Shown piece after piece: positions 5,340-7,746 of a DNA stretch of 7,746 bases. A model generated the notes under the pieces. That model searched no databases, was not told the origin of the DNA, and worked only from the letters and a program-made list of their open reading frames with translations. Positions within the stretch are counted from its first letter, which is position 1. Every line of letters begins with the position of its first letter. This stretch comes from Acidobacteriota bacterium (lineage in GTDB: Bacteria; Acidobacteriota; Blastocatellia; Pyrinomonadales; Pyrinomonadaceae), in assembly GCA_029777145.1 (NCBI GenBank), contig JAKOSS010000479.1, positions 1 through 7,746 on the forward strand, read 5' to 3'. The position numbers were made by a program, and so were the translations under genes.

Positions 5340-6436
5340 ACTTCCTGAAATCGCTGTTTGCGGGAAAGTCGGCCGGGCCGGATCAGACGCGTGTCGTGCT
5401 CCAGCGAATTCTGGAGACGATGCGCGAAGGCGTGATCATCGTTTCCGGCGACACGCGGATCGTCGTTTCGAATCAGCCGGCGTACGATGCGTTCGGGCGC
5501 CGCAACGGTCCGCTCGAAAGCAAACGGCTGACGGAGGTGATCCGCGATCTTGGTGTCCATGATGCATTCAGGCGCGCGCTCGAACGATCAGATTCGTCAG
5601 AGGTCGAATTCGAGATCGTCGGAACCGAGAACCGCAAATTCAAGGTTCGGATCGCGCCGGTCGAACTCGAAAGTGAACGCGGCGCGATCGGGATCTTCTA
5701 CGATGTCACCAACATCGAGCGTCTCGAGAACGTTCGCCAGGAATTTCTATCAAACATCTCGCATGAACTCCGGACGCCCCTGACGTCGATCCTTGCGTTC
5801 GTCGAAACGCTCGAGGACGGCGCGATCAACGATCAGGAGAACAATCTGCATTTTCTCGGCGTGATCCGGCGGAACGCCGAACGCATGCACGCCTTGATCG
5901 ACGACATCCTCGAGCTTTCGACGATCGAAAGCGGACGGATCTCGATCGAACCGCGTGATGTCGATCTCGAACGCCTCGTCGGCGAGGTCTTCATGAATCT
6001 CTCGAACAAAGCGGTCGAGCACGGTGTTTCGCTGACCAACAACGTCGCCCGCGAAGCGGTCGTGAACGCCGATCCGGTGCGGCTTGAACAAATGCTGACC
6101 AACCTCGTCGACAACGCCATCAAGTTCAACGTTCCGAACGGAACCGTTTCGGTGAAACTCGACGCACTGACGGACAAGGACGCGATCACCGTTTCGGACA
6201 CCGGCGAAGGGATCTCGTCGGACCATCTGCAGCGGATCTTCGAGCGCTTTTACCGGACCGACCGCGCTCGTTCGCGTGAGATCGGCGGAACGGGCCTCGG
6301 ACTCGCGATCGTCAAACATCTGGCGCGACTCCACGGCGGCGAGATCCACGTCAGCTCCTCGCCCGGCAACGGCGCGAGCTTCGTCATCGAACTTCCCCGG
6401 GAACCGAATTTGGTTCCGATTCCCGCCGATTCATGA
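5336..6436 (+). CDS. phoR: PhoR-like sensor histidine kinase without transmembrane segments
   Basis: A 366-residue kinase. Residues about 18-128 form a PAS-like sensor (ILETMREGVIIVSGDTRIVVSNQPAYDAFG, ending GIFYDVTNIERLE). The HisKA helix has the phosphoacceptor H143 in SNISHELRTPLT. The catalytic domain shows the N box (NLVDNAIKF, 256-264), G1 (DTGEG, 288-292), F box (IFERFYR) and G2 (GGTGLGL, 317-323), so the kinase should be active. PhoR proteins usually have one or two N-terminal membrane helices; none is visible here, only a short hydrophobic/basic start, MNFLKSLFAGK, which might sit on the membrane surface. The ATG at 5336 overlaps the phoB stop (ATGA), has a short GGAA upstream and starts just before the PAS region; a longer frame from 5279 would lie inside phoB. 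The partner is almost surely the adjacent PhoB-like regulator. The last codons contain an inverted repeat and probably the carD promoter. Confidence 0.9.
   Translation: MNFLKSLFAGKSAGPDQTRVVLQRILETMREGVIIVSGDTRIVVSNQPAYDAFGRRNGPLESKRLTEVIRDLGVHDAFRRALERSDSSEVEFEIVGTENRKFKVRIAPVELESERGAIGIFYDVTNIERLENVRQEFLSNISHELRTPLTSILAFVETLEDGAINDQENNLHFLGVIRRNAERMHALIDDILELSTIESGRISIEPRDVDLERLVGEVFMNLSNKAVEHGVSLTNNVAREAVVNADPVRLEQMLTNLVDNAIKFNVPNGTVSVKLDALTDKDAITVSDTGEGISSDHLQRIFERFYRTDRARSREIGGTGLGLAIVKHLARLHGGEIHVSSSPGNGASFVIELPREPNLVPIPADS
6400..6417 (+). repeat. Inverted repeat GGAACC/GGTTCC at the 3' end of phoR
   Basis: GGAACC (6400-6405) and GGTTCC (6412-6417) form a perfect 6-bp inverted repeat around a 6-nt A/T-rich spacer. 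It lies inside the phoR coding end and overlaps the candidate -35 element of the carD promoter. It could be an operator or a weak hairpin; no T-tract follows. It may also be chance within coding sequence. Confidence 0.3.
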
Positions 6437-6442
6437 TATAAT
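6414..6442 (+). promoter_or_regulatory. Candidate carD promoter with extended -10
   Basis: TATAAT at 6437-6442 is a perfect -10 hexamer and is preceded by TG with one base between (TGATATAAT), the extended -10 form. The TG belongs to the phoR stop codon. Exactly 17 bases upstream is TTCCGA (6414-6419), a poor -35 with three of six consensus bases. Transcription would start near 6449 and give a leader of about 58 nt before the carD ATG. That leader contains a small hairpin (ACAGC at 6472-6476 with GCTGT at 6483-6487). Prediction from sequence only. Confidence 0.55.
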
Positions 6443-6506
6443 CACGCCATTCTCATCAGTTTTGCATCTCGACAGCAGGCCCGCTGTGGTATGGGGCATC
6501 GAAGAT

Positions 6507-7070
6507 ATGGCGGCAAAAACTGGGGCACAATCCGGAGATCTGGCGATAGGTCAAATGGTGGCATACCCGAATCAGGGTGTGTGTCTTGTTGAATATATCG
6601 AGAAGAAACAGATCGGAACTTCAACCCTTCGTGTCTACGCCTTGCGCGTTCTGAGCGACAATTCAACGATTTTCGTGCCGACGGAAAATGCCGCCGCGGT
6701 AGGAATTCGGCCGGTGATCTCGTCGACGCAGTTCGACGGATTGCTGGAATATCTCGGCGCGGATTTTGAATTGATCTCGAGCGATTGGAAGATCCGCTCG
6801 CGTGAATTTGCCGAGAAACTTCAGACCGGCGATGTTTTTGACGCCGCCGACGTGCTCAAGAAGCTCACGTTCCTGAGCCGTGAGAAAAAACTCTCATTCC
6901 GCGAACAGAACTTTCTCGAAAAGGCGAGATTTCTGATTGTTTCCGAGATCACGAACGCCGGTTTCGAGGGCGAAAGCGCCTTCGAGACGATGCTCGAGGA
7001 ACTCATCGACAAGGCCTGCCGTCTCCATCGCCGGATCCAACCTGTCGTCGCCGTAAAGTCCGATCACTGA
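6507..7070 (+). CDS. carD: CarD family transcriptional regulator (RNA polymerase-binding)
   Basis: A 187-residue protein. The N-terminal Tudor-like RNA-polymerase interaction domain spans about 11-70 ([23 protein letters not shown], then [15 protein letters not shown]). The helical C-terminal DNA-binding domain spans about 75-175, with the DWKIRSRE motif (W94 in the place of the conserved tryptophan that wedges at the upstream edge of the -10 bubble), [17 protein letters not shown] and [20 protein letters not shown]. CarD binds the polymerase beta subunit and stabilises open complexes, often at ribosomal and other growth-related promoters. The N-terminal domain follows the ATG at 6507 by ten residues; a GTG at 6486 with AGCAGG-like bases upstream is a possible longer start. 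A short Ser/Ala/Lys N-terminal extension and a C-terminal tail make it somewhat longer than usual. Its 3' end overlaps queF convergently by 7 bp. Confidence 0.93.
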   Translation: MAAKTGAQSGDLAIGQMVAYPNQGVCLVEYIEKKQIGTSTLRVYALRVLSDNSTIFVPTENAAAVGIRPVISSTQFDGLLEYLGADFELISSDWKIRSREFAEKLQTGDVFDAADVLKKLTFLSREKKLSFREQNFLEKARFLIVSEITNAGFEGESAFETMLEELIDKACRLHRRIQPVVAVKSDH

Positions 7071-7474
7071 CCGGATGGCCTGACATAACTTGCCCGAACA
7101 ACCGTTTTGATATTCCCGCGGACGTTGAAGTCGCCTTCGAGTTCGATCTTCAGAGGATCGCAGGCGCGCACGAAGTCTTCGATGATGATGTTTACGACGT
7201 GTTCGTGAAAGACCTTAACTTCCCTGAATGAATTGATGTAGAGTTTCAGACTTTTGAGCTCGATGCACCGCTCGTTCGGGACGTACTTGAGCCGAAGCGT
7301 GGCGAAATCGGGAAAGTCAGAGAAGGGACAGATCGCCGTGAATTCCGGGATCTCGAAGTCGATCCAGATCTCGCGGCCGGCGAATTCATATTCGAACGTG
7401 TCGAGCGGGTATAGGTCCATTTCCTCGCGCGGCGTCGAGCGGATATCGAGGTTCTGTTGGTTAACGGGCTGCAT
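7064..7474 (-). CDS. queF: NADPH-dependent 7-cyano-7-deazaguanine reductase QueF (short type)
   Basis: A 136-residue single-domain QueF of the tunnel-fold superfamily. It reduces preQ0 to preQ1, the last free-base step of queuosine tRNA modification. The catalytic cysteine is in EFTAICPF (C49), the catalytic aspartate in PDFAT (D56), and the substrate-binding pair is FHEH (H90, E91). The spacing from Cys to Asp to His-Glu equals that of the Bacillus enzyme (55, 62, 96-97). The QueF signature [13 protein letters not shown] follows at about 72-84. The common TGQ between CP and PDF is replaced by FSDF, a variant loop. The ATG at 7472-7474 is chosen over a TTG two codons upstream; no Shine-Dalgarno is evident. 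It lies 83 bp downstream of the exonuclease gene on the same strand, and its stop is inside the carD coding end. Confidence 0.93.
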   Translation of the reverse strand: MQPVNQQNLDIRSTPREEMDLYPLDTFEYEFAGREIWIDFEIPEFTAICPFSDFPDFATLRLKYVPNERCIELKSLKLYINSFREVKVFHEHVVNIIIEDFVRACDPLKIELEGDFNVRGNIKTVVRASYVRPSGQ

Positions 7475-7494
7475 AAGCAAGTAAAAATTCGAAA

Positions 7495-7561
7495 TTCAAA
7501 AATCAAGATTCAAAATCAAAAGTCAAAGATCAAAGGTCAAAGATCAAAGGTCAAAGATCAA
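7495..7561 (+). repeat. Degenerate TCAAAGA/TCAAAGG heptamer tract
   Basis: A run of A-rich units beginning TCAAA fills most of the gap between queF and the exonuclease gene. From 7522 to 7561 it becomes regular: a 14-bp unit GTCAAAGATCAAAG appears twice in full and then for 12 more bases, that is, alternating TCAAAGA and TCAAAGG heptamers. The proximal part (7485-7520) is irregular, with AATTC and AATCA pieces. On the transcribed (minus) strand it reads as CTTTGAT/CTTTGAC. The tract includes the stop codon and part of the last codon of the exonuclease gene. No intrinsic terminator hairpin is seen. Confidence 0.75.
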
Positions 7562-7746
7562 TTCCCGAACATCGCCTTTCGGTTCGAACGGAACCGCCGG
7601 GCGCCGTCGACGTCCGAAATGCCGTGCCGCTCGAGTTCACCCAACAAAATGACGAAGATCTCGGCGGTCGCGTGGGCGTCGTCCTTTGCCCGGTGATGAT
7701 TGTCGAGCCGGATCTCATAATGTTCGGCAACCGTCTTGAGCCTGTG
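7558..7746 (-). CDS. DnaQ-like 3'-5' exonuclease, C-terminal fragment (N-terminus outside window)
   Basis: The last 62 residues of a gene entering from the window end, open in frame from the edge to a TGA at 7558-7560. HHRAKDDAHATAEIFVILL (residues 17-35) matches the Exo III motif of the DEDDh exonuclease family (HxAxxDA), as in the DNA polymerase III epsilon subunit and its relatives; the catalytic His and Asp are present. The preceding RLKTVAEHYEI is also typical of epsilon-type folds. A basic tail, RRFRSNRKAMFGN, ends the protein. The family removes nucleotides from 3' ends in proofreading or repair; whether this is a polymerase subunit or a stand-alone enzyme cannot be told from the fragment. 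The stop codon lies in the heptamer repeat tract. Confidence 0.85.
   Translation of the reverse strand, partial: HRLKTVAEHYEIRLDNHHRAKDDAHATAEIFVILLGELERHGISDVDGARRFRSNRKAMFGN

Noticed and set aside
5750..6349. 199-codon minus-strand open frame opposite phoR
   Set aside because: Shadow of the conserved HisKA/HATPase coding region; no motif of its own.
6276..6506. 77-residue N-terminal extension of carD reaching into phoR
   Set aside because: The extension is a Ser/Arg/Ala-rich out-of-frame reading of the phoR catalytic domain; CarD homology begins just after the ATG at 6507 and a promoter is predicted downstream of the extension start.
7522..7561. CRISPR-like array
   Set aside because: Units are only 7 or 14 bp, contiguous and without unique spacers; this is a simple tandem repeat.

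Overview
This 7.75-kb window is a gene-dense stretch of bacterial chromosome with moderately high GC. Nothing in it looks like a phage, transposon, integron, CRISPR array or RNA gene. The gene set (Ppx/GppA phosphatase with an HD domain, SixA-type phosphatase, PhoU, PhoB-like and PhoR-like proteins, CarD, QueF, redoxins), the GC level and the A/G-rich heptamer text between genes suggest an environmental Gram-negative-like bacterium. An Acidobacteriota member of the Blastocatellia type is my best guess, but this is inference and low confidence.

Layout. (1) Positions 1-2611, minus strand: a ppx/GppA-type polyphosphate or (p)ppGpp phosphatase, then a secreted peroxiredoxin-like redoxin, then a secreted thioredoxin/TlpA-like protein cut by the window start. 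The last two are joined by an ATGA stop/start overlap. (2) Positions 2714-3751, plus strand: a two-CBS-domain protein and a SixA-like histidine phosphatase. A perfect 18-bp palindrome, possibly a terminator, follows. (3) Positions 3795-6436, plus strand: an apparent phosphate-signalling operon, phoU, a phoB-like response regulator and a phoR-like kinase. It is preceded by a five-unit, 11-bp-phased direct-repeat array that resembles a Pho box. The kinase overlaps the regulator by ATGA and has no visible transmembrane segment. (4) Positions 6414-7070, plus strand: carD, which appears to have its own extended -10 promoter starting inside the end of phoR. (5) Positions 7064-7746, minus strand: queF, convergent with and overlapping carD by 7 bp, and upstream of it the C-terminal end of a DnaQ-like 3'-5' exonuclease.

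How the genes fit together. Ppx, PhoU and the PhoB/PhoR pair all act in phosphate storage or phosphate sensing, and the SixA-like enzyme may remove phosphate from phosphohistidine. The centre of the window is therefore best read as a phosphate-homeostasis island without the PstSCAB transporter. The soluble kinase would need a partner to sense phosphate, and PhoU is the obvious candidate. The putative Pho box would make the operon autoregulated. The redoxin pair and the CarD, QueF and exonuclease genes look like ordinary housekeeping neighbours.

The least ordinary parts are non-coding. These are the Pho-box-like array, an 84-nt phoU-phoB gap that can be divided into exactly twelve heptamers and folds into a hairpin, and related heptamer text in two other gaps, one of which supplies the stop codon of the exonuclease gene. 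I found no clear candidate for a wholly new defence or metabolic system.
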